This document shows, piece after piece, positions 7,555-14,340 of a stretch of DNA of 16,565 nt. The stretch is taken from contig JAITMT010000321.1 of the NCBI GenBank assembly GCA_031277235.1, positions 1-16,565 of the forward strand, read 5' to 3'. This stretch comes from Tannerella sp. GTDB lineage: Bacteria; Bacteroidota; Bacteroidia; Bacteroidales; Tannerellaceae. Made by a program: the position numbers and the translations under genes. The notes under the pieces are model-generated. The model had not been told where the DNA came from, made no database searches, and was given only the letters and a program-made list of their open reading frames with translations. Positions within the stretch are counted from its first letter, which is position 1; every line of letters begins with the position of its first letter.

Positions 7555-9144
7555 ATGAAAAAAATAAAATATAACAGTGTCAATTTTCTCCTTTTTTTAT
7601 ATCTGATAATAATTGCAGGAGGAATAATTTCGTGTGAGGACGACAAAGAACCGTCCAATTCGGGGAAAGTGGAATTACTCAGTTTTGGTCCTTCGGGAGC
7701 ACAATTAGGCGATACAATCAGTTTTATAGGGAATAACCTGAATAAAGTGACGGAAATAGAATTTGAGGGAGATGCTGTTTCCCAGGCATCTTTTATCGAA
7801 CAAACACCGTCTTTAATTCGGGTTAAGATTCCGCAAAACGTTCAGCGCGGTTTTGTCTATTTGCATACACAGGATGGAGGAGTTGTTATTTCCAAAACAG
7901 AAATTGATTTCCTGGTTCCGGTAACTGTTACGGCCATCACGCCAGGAGTGGTGCGTCCGGGAGGTACGCTCACCATCACAGGAACCAATATGAATTGGAT
8001 AACGGGTATAGATTTCTTTAACAAGACAAACAATATTCCGATGACCGATTCGGCTTTTATCAGCCAATCATCCACTCAAATTGAAATTTCCGTTCCGCTG
8101 ATTGCCCAAACCGGACAGTTGACTTTCCATACGGCGGGGACTAAGCCTCAAACGATTATAACGACGGAAGATTTGACGATTGTTTTGCCTGCGATCACCG
8201 GTCTATCACCCAATCCGATTGCCGGAGGAAAGCAACAATTGACCATCACCGGCACAGATCTTGATTTGGTTACCGGAGTGTTATTGAAAGGGGTATCGGA
8301 TACCATAACGACTTTTATCAACCAATCGGCTACGCAGATTGTAATTGCCCCGCCGGAACATACAGCCCCCGGTGTGGTAACCATATTTCCCTATTCACTG
8401 GTTCCGGTGGTATCTCCGAACGTTCTGAATGTTGTTTTACCGGTTATTACGAACCTTTCTCCCAATCCTGTTGCCCGAGAAGGACAACTGACCATTGCGG
8501 GTACTAATCTTGAGTTGGTTACGGGAATTTTGTTTAAAGGGTCGGCGGATACTGTCAAGACCTTTGTCAGTCAATCGGCTACGCAGATTGTAGTAACCGT
8601 GCCCGGAGACGCTGCTTATGGACCGATAGAGGCATTTTCTGCGGCGGGAGTTCCCTGTCTTTCTCAGGATGCTTTGGCTTATGTTGGAGATCCGGTTCAA
8701 CTTCCTCCTTTGGGACTTGCTTTATATGAGGGCGGAGCCTATAAAAACGGATTTGCTTACGGTTGGTGGTTAAGTACGACACCGGATCCTAACAGTACGG
8801 AGGTTATTAATATAGGAACTACCGCCTCATTGAAGGTTACGTTTGACGGAAACAACGCTTGGAGCGGAGCCGTATTCACAAATAATGGCGTGTCCGTAGA
8901 ATCTTATTCGAAGTTTGAATTTTCAGTCTATGGAGGTCCCGGTACAGACGGACAGAATATACAAGTTTCCCTTAATGGAGGAGTAAGTCTTCCGTTTACC
9001 GTTATCGAAGGCAAATGGAATGATTTTTCATTATCTTTGCCCGATTTGGGTTCTCCGACTACAGTAATGCAGGTGCAGTTCCAAGACATGGGATGGAACG
9101 ATGGACCCGAATTTGTCTATTTTGACCGGGTAGGGTTTCAATAA
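7555..9144 (+). CDS. Multi-TIG surface glycan-binding lipoprotein
   Basis: This 529-residue protein has a lipoprotein signal ending at Cys27 (GGIISC) followed by EDDKE, consistent with surface export. Four IPT/TIG domains follow, starting near residues 38, 121, 210 and 294, forming an extended stalk. The third and fourth are near copies (LPAITGLSPNP versus LPVITNLSPNP, both with QSATQIV). The C-terminal 150 residues (from about 376) form a probable beta-sandwich binding domain with an exposed aromatic cluster (FAYGWWLST) and the motif VYFDRVGF typical of galactose-binding-like folds. It is the last gene of the PUL operon, 37 bp after the previous gene, and ends just before a terminator. No catalytic motif is seen, so binding rather than hydrolysis is inferred. 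Confidence 0.82.
   Translation: MKKIKYNSVNFLLFLYLIIIAGGIISCEDDKEPSNSGKVELLSFGPSGAQLGDTISFIGNNLNKVTEIEFEGDAVSQASFIEQTPSLIRVKIPQNVQRGFVYLHTQDGGVVISKTEIDFLVPVTVTAITPGVVRPGGTLTITGTNMNWITGIDFFNKTNNIPMTDSAFISQSSTQIEISVPLIAQTGQLTFHTAGTKPQTIITTEDLTIVLPAITGLSPNPIAGGKQQLTITGTDLDLVTGVLLKGVSDTITTFINQSATQIVIAPPEHTAPGVVTIFPYSLVPVVSPNVLNVVLPVITNLSPNPVAREGQLTIAGTNLELVTGILFKGSADTVKTFVSQSATQIVVTVPGDAAYGPIEAFSAAGVPCLSQDALAYVGDPVQLPPLGLALYEGGAYKNGFAYGWWLSTTPDPNSTEVINIGTTASLKVTFDGNNAWSGAVFTNNGVSVESYSKFEFSVYGGPGTDGQNIQVSLNGGVSLPFTVIEGKWNDFSLSLPDLGSPTTVMQVQFQDMGWNDGPEFVYFDRVGFQ
8182..8680 (+). repeat. Duplicated TIG-domain coding segment (period about 249-252 bp)
   Basis: TIG domains 3 and 4 of the surrounding gene are near copies. 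Identical 21-bp stretches at 8323-8343 and 8572-8592 lie 249 bp apart. Earlier in the repeat the offset is 252 bp, showing a one-codon indel (GGKQQLTI versus REGQLTI). This points to a fairly recent internal duplication. Confidence 0.65.
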
Positions 9145-9163
9145 TCCGATAACATTTTAAAGA

Positions 9164-9208
9164 AAATCGGCAGCGCCGGATACACCGGTACTGCCGATTT
9201 CTTTTTCT
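9164..9208. terminator. Bidirectional terminator between PUL operon and GH16 gene
   Basis: AAATCGGCAG (9164-9173) pairs perfectly with CTGCCGATTT (9191-9200). An inner CCGG (9176-9179)/CCGG (9185-9188) stem extends it across a 2x2 mismatch. CTTTTTCTT follows on the plus strand and TTCTTT on the minus strand. It ends both the rightward operon (stop at 9144) and the convergent GH16 gene (stop at 9224). Confidence 0.85.
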
Positions 9209-9223
9209 TCCTGCCAGTTGTTT

Positions 9224-10054
9224 TTACTGATACACCCGCACGTAATCAATCGTGAACTGTTGAGGTAATGCTCTGATATCAACGCCATTAGTTCCTCCCC
9301 ATCCTCCGCCGAAAGCAAAGTTTAGAATCAGGTAGAAAGGCTGGTCGAGCGGCCAGGCTTCCCAGCCCGGTTCGTTATTTTCAATGGTAAAGACCTTAAA
9401 CTCGTTGAAATACCAGTCTATATGGTCTTCAAACCATTCAACGGCATAGACATTAAACGTTTTGTCTACATCGTACCTCGAACAGTCAACGGATTTTCCT
9501 CTTCCGTTACCTTTCGTGTGATTGTATTTTTCCGTATGCAGGTTGAAATGTATTTTATCGGGATCATAGCCCACATGCTCCAAAATGTCAATTTCTCCAC
9601 TTTTGGGCCATCCGCCATATCTTGATTCGGTAGGCATCATCCAGATGGCGGGCCAGGAACCGAGACACAGGGGGAGTTTAGCCTTCACTTCGATGCGTCC
9701 ATATTTCCAGTCTCCCTTGTTTTGTGTAATCAGACTGGCAGAAGTAACGGGACGTTTTTCGCCGTCAATCACAGCCGAATCATTCAGCGCCGTAATAATC
9801 AAATAACCGTTCTCCATCCTGGAATTTTTAAGTCTGTCGGTCGCATAATACTGCAATTCACCGTTTCGGACGTATCCTTTTTCATAACTCCACCTGGCAT
9901 TATTTGGGAGTCCCTGACCGTCGAATTCATCCGACCATACGAGTTTGGTAAATTTTCCCGATCCTTCTCCGGGAACAGGCTCTTCAGGAGCGGTTTCTTC
10001 ACCTTTGCAGGACAGGAAGAAAACACATAGCCCCATCATAAAAAATGCTTTCAT
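9224..10054 (-). CDS. GH16 endo-beta-1,3-glucanase (laminarinase-like) lipoprotein
   Basis: This 276-residue protein is close to a single GH16 catalytic domain. A short signal peptide ends at Cys16 (FFLSC), followed by KGEETAPEEPVPGEG, a linker that would tether the enzyme to the membrane. The GH16 domain (about residues 35-276) shows WSDEFDG near its start and GSWPAIWMM (132-140). The catalytic GEIDILEH gives Glu154 as nucleophile, Asp156 as helper and Glu159 as acid/base. The ExDxxE spacing is the beta-bulge form of laminarinases and relatives, not the ExDxE form of lichenases and xyloglucanases. It ends FTIDYVRVYQ, as GH16 domains often do. It would cut beta-1,3 or mixed-linkage glucan at the surface or in the periplasm for the adjacent Sus-like proteins. 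Agarase or porphyranase specificity is possible but less likely. Confidence 0.9.
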   Translation of the reverse strand: MKAFFMMGLCVFFLSCKGEETAPEEPVPGEGSGKFTKLVWSDEFDGQGLPNNARWSYEKGYVRNGELQYYATDRLKNSRMENGYLIITALNDSAVIDGEKRPVTSASLITQNKGDWKYGRIEVKAKLPLCLGSWPAIWMMPTESRYGGWPKSGEIDILEHVGYDPDKIHFNLHTEKYNHTKGNGRGKSVDCSRYDVDKTFNVYAVEWFEDHIDWYFNEFKVFTIENNEPGWEAWPLDQPFYLILNFAFGGGWGGTNGVDIRALPQQFTIDYVRVYQ

Positions 10055-10256
10055 ACGTTAATTTTTTTTTTGCACCCCTCAATAATAGTTGTTTATAATC
10101 CGGTCCTTCACAAAGTGGAGATGCGTTAAACTTCATGAAAAATCTTCTGAAAACTTCTGCAAAGTAAGTTGAAATTTTTGAAATAAAAAACAGTTTCCCA
10201 AAAAAAATTTCTTCCTGAATTTTCAACAAAAAAAACGATTATTGATTTTTTTCGCG

Positions 10257-10264
10257 TACCTTTG
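10257..10264 (+). promoter_or_regulatory. -7 box of the DUF937 gene
   Basis: TACCTTTG matches TAnnTTTG and would give a leader of about 48 bases before ATG 10319. No TTTG lies at -33. The rest of the 264-bp gap (10055-10318) is A/T-rich, and no clear promoter for the leftward GH16 gene was found. Confidence 0.5.
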
Positions 10265-10318
10265 CAGCGAAAAGGTTTTTACTATTTTTGATTATTAACA
10301 CAATAAAATTTTTTAGCA

Positions 10319-10906
10319 ATGAATGTTACAGATTTATTAAATTCGGATTTGGGAAAGCAAATCATCAGTGGAATCGGCGGACAGACCGGTACGTCCACGA
10401 ATCAGACGGCGTCCGTGCTTTCGGCTGCGTTGCCTGCCATTTTGGGCGGCTTGCAGAAGAACGCGACGGAAGGCGATGGCGACGGTATCCTCGGCGCGCT
10501 TCAATCGCACGACGGAGGTATTTTGGATAACCTAACCGATTTTCTGGGCAATAAAAACGCTGTTGCGTCGGACGGAAACGGCATTTTGGGACATGTTTTC
10601 GGGAATCAACTCGGAGCCGTTCAAAAGGGAATCAGTAAGAAATCGGGCGTGGATGCGGGAAATGTAGCCAACATCATTGCGATGGCGGCGCCGGTCGTGA
10701 TGGGTATTCTCGGCAAACAGCAACGTTCTGCAGGCGTGAAAGATACGTCGGGATTGACCGATATTTTGGGCGGTCTGCTCGGCGGTAGCGGCAACAGCAA
10801 CATCGGCAGCAGTATCGTGTCGTCCCTCCTCGACCGGGACGGCGACGGCAAAGTCGAAATTGACGATGTTGCCGGCTTGCTTGGCGGACTTTTGGGCAGG
10901 AAATAA
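10319..10906 (+). CDS. DUF937-family protein with EF-hand-like C-terminal loop
   Basis: This 195-residue protein has no signal peptide. It begins MNVTDLLNSDLGKQIISGIGG and continues with the Gly/Leu/Ala-rich helical repeats of the DUF937 (YidB-related) family (LSAALPAILGGLQKNA, then VANIIAMAAPVVMGILGKQ). The family's biochemical role is not established. Near the end, residues 172-183 read DRDGDGKVEIDD, with acidic residues at positions 1, 3, 5, 9 and 12 and Gly at 6 of an EF-hand-type calcium loop, followed by the hydrophobic tail VAGLLGGLLGRK. The coding sequence is richer in G, C and CpG than the neighbouring beta-barrel gene. It appears to be transcribed alone from the upstream -7 box. Calcium binding is inferred from the loop only. 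Confidence 0.8.
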   Translation: MNVTDLLNSDLGKQIISGIGGQTGTSTNQTASVLSAALPAILGGLQKNATEGDGDGILGALQSHDGGILDNLTDFLGNKNAVASDGNGILGHVFGNQLGAVQKGISKKSGVDAGNVANIIAMAAPVVMGILGKQQRSAGVKDTSGLTDILGGLLGGSGNSNIGSSIVSSLLDRDGDGKVEIDDVAGLLGGLLGRK

Positions 10907-10918
10907 TCCCAATCGAGA

Positions 10919-10975
10919 CTTGAAAGACCGGGTTTCAAAGTTTCCTTTGGGAATTTTGAACTTGGTCTTTTCAAG
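10919..10975. repeat. Long imperfect hairpin between DUF937 and beta-barrel genes
   Basis: CTTGAAAGACC (10919-10929) can pair with GGTCTTTTCAAG (10964-10975) with one bulged base, and CAAAG (10936-10940) with CTTTG (10945-10949) around a TTTC loop. No T-run follows, so it is either a weak terminator after DUF937 or a leader structure for the next gene. Confidence 0.45.
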
Positions 10976-11023
10976 ATTATTGACGGATAATTGGCTGAAC
11001 TACTTGTATAAAAAGCATTTGTT

Positions 11024-11752
11024 ATGAAAAATAAATTGTTAATGATCGTTTTGTTCGTTGGAGCAATTGTCCCCTTTTATGGTCAGGACGCCATGGAAAA
11101 GGATAAAAAACAAAAAGAGAAAATAGACAGACCCAATGCTATTTTCGTTGCACCGCTCAATTTGATAAATCCTGAAAATCCAAACTTTCAAATAGGATAC
11201 GAACGGTTTCTCTCCAAAAACTGGGCATTACAAATCGAAGGCGGAATAATAATTAACCACGGTCTTGTGAATTATTTTTTAGACTGGGTAAACGGAATTA
11301 AAAATTGTCCTTTTACCAACAAGGGATTTCGAGTGAAAGGAAGCGTAAAATATATTTTGATTCATAAAAGAAAGATGAAATTGTACGTGTCGCCGGAATT
11401 ATTTTATGCAAGAAACAAATCGGGAATAGTAAGCGATTTCCTGATATCTGACCCCGATTTTGAGTATCCATGGACTGTCTCTGAGGGGGCTACTTCATAT
11501 AGTCATTTTTTTTATAATGATGAGGAAAAAGTTGGAATGAATATCAAAGTGGGTATCAAACTCCTTTTCGGAAAAAGTTTTTTTATGGAGCCGCATCTTG
11601 GAGTGGGACTTGCGCATCGAAACGTTATTCAAACGGATGTAGTTAATCCTGAGGATAAATCCTTTGGTCTCTTTGGAATTTTAGATAAAGCCGCTCCCAA
11701 CAAATGGGCGCCGACAATACCTCTCAATATCAACATGGGATTTCGATTTTAG
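11024..11752 (+). CDS. Probable outer-membrane beta-barrel protein, unassigned
   Basis: This 242-residue protein has a signal peptide of about 20 residues (MKNKLLMIVLFVGAIVPFYGQ), with cleavage likely before Gln21-Asp22. The mature part starts with a lysine-rich tract (EKDKKQKEKIDRP). The body alternates short amphipathic strands, for example FQIGYERFLSKNWALQIEGG, GFRVKGSVKYILI, LYVSPELFYARN, MNIKVGIKLLFGKSFFMEPH and IPLNINMGFRF. It ends in Phe after an aromatic strand, as outer-membrane barrel proteins recognised by the BAM machinery do. The size and pattern suggest an 8- or 10-strand barrel, similar in style to DUF3575 and related families, but no specific family is recognised. It is 117 bp after the DUF937 gene, with the hairpin between, and is probably its own unit. 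Confidence 0.7.
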   Translation: MKNKLLMIVLFVGAIVPFYGQDAMEKDKKQKEKIDRPNAIFVAPLNLINPENPNFQIGYERFLSKNWALQIEGGIIINHGLVNYFLDWVNGIKNCPFTNKGFRVKGSVKYILIHKRKMKLYVSPELFYARNKSGIVSDFLISDPDFEYPWTVSEGATSYSHFFYNDEEKVGMNIKVGIKLLFGKSFFMEPHLGVGLAHRNVIQTDVVNPEDKSFGLFGILDKAAPNKWAPTIPLNINMGFRF

Positions 11753-11848
11753 CACAAACTATTTATATTCACTCTTTTTGCCGCATGACAGAAAAAAAAT
11801 TTTCCGTCGAATGTAGCAAATCCGGCATTGTTGCGTTATAGGGATAGA

Positions 11849-12379
11849 ATGGGCAATTACGGCAACATAGTAAAAGGAGTTCGGGAACGGAAGACACAGT
11901 CGCAGATGATGTTTTACGATCGGTTTGTCCTTGCAGTTTACAGGAGCGCCTTTTCCATTGTCGGCAACGAAAGCGAGGCGGAAGAAATTGCGCAGGATAC
12001 GATGTTGAAAGTGTTCGGCAGGCTTGATTTGTTGAATGACGACGCCGGAGAAATGGAGCGAATCCTGCGGCGAATAGCAACCAATGCAGCGATTGACGTG
12101 ATGCGCCGGCGAAAGGATTTTATTTTTTCCGTTGAGGAAATCCTTGATTTTGAGGATTTGGAGGAAGAAGATGACAGCCGGGATTTCAGCGTGGAAGAAA
12201 TACGGGAGGCGGTTGCGACCTTGCCCGACGCTTATCGAAACATCCTTTCCCTCCGTTTGTTTGAAGACATGAGTTTTGCCGAAATTGCCGGATTACTGGC
12301 GATAAACGGTTCTACCGCACGGGTACAGTACACGCGGGGAATCAGCAAGTTAAAGAATTTATTGAATAAAAAAAAGTAG
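11849..12379 (+). CDS. ECF-type RNA polymerase sigma factor
   Basis: This 176-residue sigma-70-family protein (ECF group) has region 2 at about residues 20-90 (FYDRFVLAVYRSAFSIVGN, then EAEEIAQDTMLKVF and NAAIDVMRRRK) and region 4 at about 117-172 (LPDAYRNILSLRLFEDMSFAEIAGLL with recognition helix GSTARVQYTRGISKLK). The linker between them is strongly acidic (DFEDLEEEDDS). A longer frame from TTG 11828 exists, but ATG 11849 is preferred because it starts just before the conserved region and has AGGG nearby. Only 2 bases separate its stop from the next ATG, implying coupled translation with the membrane protein that probably restrains it. The genes it controls are unknown; autoregulation of the three-gene unit is likely from family habit. 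Confidence 0.9.
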   Translation: MGNYGNIVKGVRERKTQSQMMFYDRFVLAVYRSAFSIVGNESEAEEIAQDTMLKVFGRLDLLNDDAGEMERILRRIATNAAIDVMRRRKDFIFSVEEILDFEDLEEEDDSRDFSVEEIREAVATLPDAYRNILSLRLFEDMSFAEIAGLLAINGSTARVQYTRGISKLKNLLNKKK

Positions 12380-12381
12380 TT

Positions 12382-12873
12382 ATGTTTGAAAATCAACTGG
12401 AAAACCGGCTCAGGGAAAATGCCGGAGCAATCTTCGGACAGGAAAAGGAATTGCCTGCCGGACACCGCGAACGGTTTGAACGGCGCCTGAAGGAACGCAG
12501 CAACCGTAAATGGAAAATCCGGCTCATCGCAACGGTTGCGGCGGCGGCTGTTATTGCCGGTTTCGTGTTTTTCCCGAATTTGTTTGCCGCGAAGCAACAA
12601 AACGACGAGCCTGCCAATGTTCGCAGTTATTACAATATGCTGTTGAAAGAGCAGGCGGAAGCGACCCGCCAACTGATTCGGCAGGTTGACGAAACGCACC
12701 GGGAAGTCCTCTACGCCAATGTGGAACTGATAGAAAACAATCCGGCGCCGGATGTGCAACTTCCCGACGATGAATACGTTATACTGATTGCCGATTTCTA
12801 CCGGAATAAAATTGAGAGATTGCAAAACATTCAAGACATCATCGCGGCAACGACAACAACAGAATTTTTTTAA
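12382..12873 (+). CDS. Probable anti-sigma factor, single-pass membrane protein
   Basis: This 163-residue protein has a cytoplasmic N-terminus (1-44), one membrane segment (about 46-65, IRLIATVAAAAVIAGFVFF) and an exported C-terminal part (about 66-163) that looks helical (NVRSYYNMLLKEQAEATRQL). The N-terminal element ELPAGHRERFERRL resembles the LPxGHxxRF stretch found in small Bacteroidota membrane proteins encoded right after ECF sigma genes. No zinc-binding HxxxCxxC motif is present, so it is not a classic ZAS anti-sigma. Position, topology and 2-bp spacing from the sigma gene support a role in holding the sigma factor at the membrane. That role is inferred, not shown by a recognised domain. 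Confidence 0.65.
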   Translation: MFENQLENRLRENAGAIFGQEKELPAGHRERFERRLKERSNRKWKIRLIATVAAAAVIAGFVFFPNLFAAKQQNDEPANVRSYYNMLLKEQAEATRQLIRQVDETHREVLYANVELIENNPAPDVQLPDDEYVILIADFYRNKIERLQNIQDIIAATTTTEFF

Positions 12874-12920
12874 AATAAAATCTTATGATACAACACGGTA
12901 ATTTGAATTTAAGGAGCGTA

Positions 12921-14162
12921 ATGGAGTCCGGAGACCATTTCAAAAACGGGGCGAGTCCGAAAAGCCATACGAATAGGAAAAATTTCAGCCTGGCGCAAAT
13001 GTTTTCAACGGTATATAAAATACTTATAATCATTGTAATAACAGTATTTATTTCCGACGTCGCCCATGCACAAACCGTGCAGGAACGGCAGCAGCAAGTG
13101 GAACAGGCAAGATTACAGGCTGAACAGGCAAGACAGCAGGCAAAGCAGGCAAGGGAACAGGCAGCGCAGGCAAGGGAACAGGCAGCACAGGTAAGGGAAC
13201 AGGCAGCGCAGGTAAGAGAGCAGGCATTGGAGACAAGGGCACAATCCGCTCCGGAAGAGTATAAAACGGAGGTTAACAAGGAATTTTCGGTCGGTTCGTC
13301 GCCGATGCTTACGGTCAGCAATGAGTTTGGAAACATTCGGATTATTGAGGGTGGCGCCGGTAAAATTGCTTTCAATATCAAGATAACCGGTCAGGGAACG
13401 ACTCAGGCAGAGGCTAAAAAGAATGCGGAATCGGTTGATATAAATCTCATGCAGACGGGAAACAGCGTTATGTCTAAAACGACTTTGGGGAGAATGGCGT
13501 GCAATAATTGCGGACGAAAGATTGAATTTGAGGTTACCGTTCCCAAAAACACCAAACTGACGCTGGAAAACAAGTACGGCGACATTTATCTGGATAATGT
13601 TGCAGAGCCGCTGGAGGTGAAACTCGAATTTGGCAAATTGTATGCCAATGCCTTGTCAAAAGTCAGTCTGGATAGCAAGTACGGCGGCGCTACGATCAAT
13701 ACATGCAGCGATTTGGAACTGAAAAGCAGTTTTTCAAAATATAAACTGGGAGAGGTTGAAACAGTGACGGCAAGCGCTTCGTACGATGAAATTAAAATGG
13801 ATGTGTTGGGCAACATGGACTTGAAAGCCGGTTTTACCCAGGTGGATATCGGCAAACTGAACAAATCGTTTCAGGCAAAAGATTTTTCATACGGATCGCT
13901 GAAGATCAGAGGAATAGATGAAAATTTTTCAAAAATAAAGGTAAATGCCAGTTTTACGCCCATAGATATAGCCTTCACCAAAAATCATAATTTCAAAGTT
14001 TCGCTTTATACCAGCAATGGAAATATAGATACCGGAAATATTGTTTTTTATGAAAAAAGTCTGGATAAAAAGGACGCCGTCGCCGGTATTGCCGGTAAAC
14101 TCAAAGAGCCGTCGGCAACGGTCGAGATAACGAACTCATACGGAAATATCGCTCTGGAATAA
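12921..14162 (+). CDS. DUF4097-type exported protein with N-terminal heptad-repeat coiled coil
   Basis: ATG 12921 is chosen because AAGGAG lies 4 bases before it; ATG 12885 would add 12 residues, and ATG 12999 would leave a plain signal peptide. Counting from 12921 (413 residues), a hydrophobic signal/anchor spans about 31-46 with AHA cleavage near residue 50. A Gln/Ala/Arg coiled coil of seven-residue repeats (QAREQAA) spans about 54-108. From about 115 comes a beta-solenoid-like array of short strands with recurring N-x-(Y/F)-G motifs (VSNEFGNIRI, LENKYGDIYL, LDSKYGGATI, ITNSYGNIAL), as in DUF4097 putative adhesins. A CNNC pair (Cys194, Cys197) is the only Cys pair in that array. As third gene after a sigma/anti-sigma pair it may be the output or sensor of that system, acting in the periplasm or at the outer membrane. 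Confidence 0.75.
   Translation: MESGDHFKNGASPKSHTNRKNFSLAQMFSTVYKILIIIVITVFISDVAHAQTVQERQQQVEQARLQAEQARQQAKQAREQAAQAREQAAQVREQAAQVREQALETRAQSAPEEYKTEVNKEFSVGSSPMLTVSNEFGNIRIIEGGAGKIAFNIKITGQGTTQAEAKKNAESVDINLMQTGNSVMSKTTLGRMACNNCGRKIEFEVTVPKNTKLTLENKYGDIYLDNVAEPLEVKLEFGKLYANALSKVSLDSKYGGATINTCSDLELKSSFSKYKLGEVETVTASASYDEIKMDVLGNMDLKAGFTQVDIGKLNKSFQAKDFSYGSLKIRGIDENFSKIKVNASFTPIDIAFTKNHNFKVSLYTSNGNIDTGNIVFYEKSLDKKDAVAGIAGKLKEPSATVEITNSYGNIALE
13107..13232 (+). repeat. Six 21-bp tandem repeats encoding coiled-coil heptads
   Basis: Units start at 13107, 13128, 13149, 13170, 13191 and 13212. Units 3, 4 and 5 differ from one another at one or two bases only; the outer units are more diverged. Each unit encodes one heptad of the QAREQAA type, so gain or loss of units would keep the frame and lengthen or shorten the coiled coil. 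Confidence 0.85.
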
Positions 14163-14223
14163 TCGGATTTGACGGTTTTTTCACGCTTTCATGTAGCGTA
14201 GCAAGACTTTCCGTGCATCCTGC

Positions 14224-14266
14224 AAGATGGTGGCGAACAGATGGATGGCGCCGCCATCTTTGATTT
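14224..14266 (+). terminator. Hairpin terminator after the DUF4097 gene
   Basis: AAGATGGTGGCG (14224-14235) pairs with CGCCGCCATCTT (14249-14260), 12 pairs with one G-U, then TGATTTT. It closes the sigma/anti-sigma/DUF4097 unit. The T-run is interrupted, so strength is uncertain. Confidence 0.55.
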
Positions 14267-14340
14267 TCGGGCGGTTTTTCAGGGCTTGATGTAACCTCTT
14301 TACTATGCTTCATTAGCAACAGAACTCTAATAACTACATT

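Noticed and set aside
11828..11848. TTG start of the sigma factor giving seven extra residues
   Set aside because: ATG 11849 fits the usual ECF sigma length better; the extra residues (MLRYRDR) show no conserved content.
12232..12834. Minus-strand 200-residue frame across the sigma and anti-sigma genes
   Set aside because: Both plus-strand genes here are well supported; the antisense translation shows no domain.
13107..13232. CRISPR-like regular repeats
   Set aside because: Units are contiguous with no unique spacers and keep the reading frame; they are coding tandem repeats.
13048..13242. Minus-strand Pro/Leu/Val repeat frame
   Set aside because: Also antisense to the 21-bp coiled-coil repeats; no independent start or domain.
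12839..13381. Minus-strand frame with striking Cys-rich repeats (CAACSL)
   Set aside because: It is the antisense of the Gln/Ala/Arg heptad repeats in the DUF4097-type gene; its regularity comes from the 21-bp repeats.
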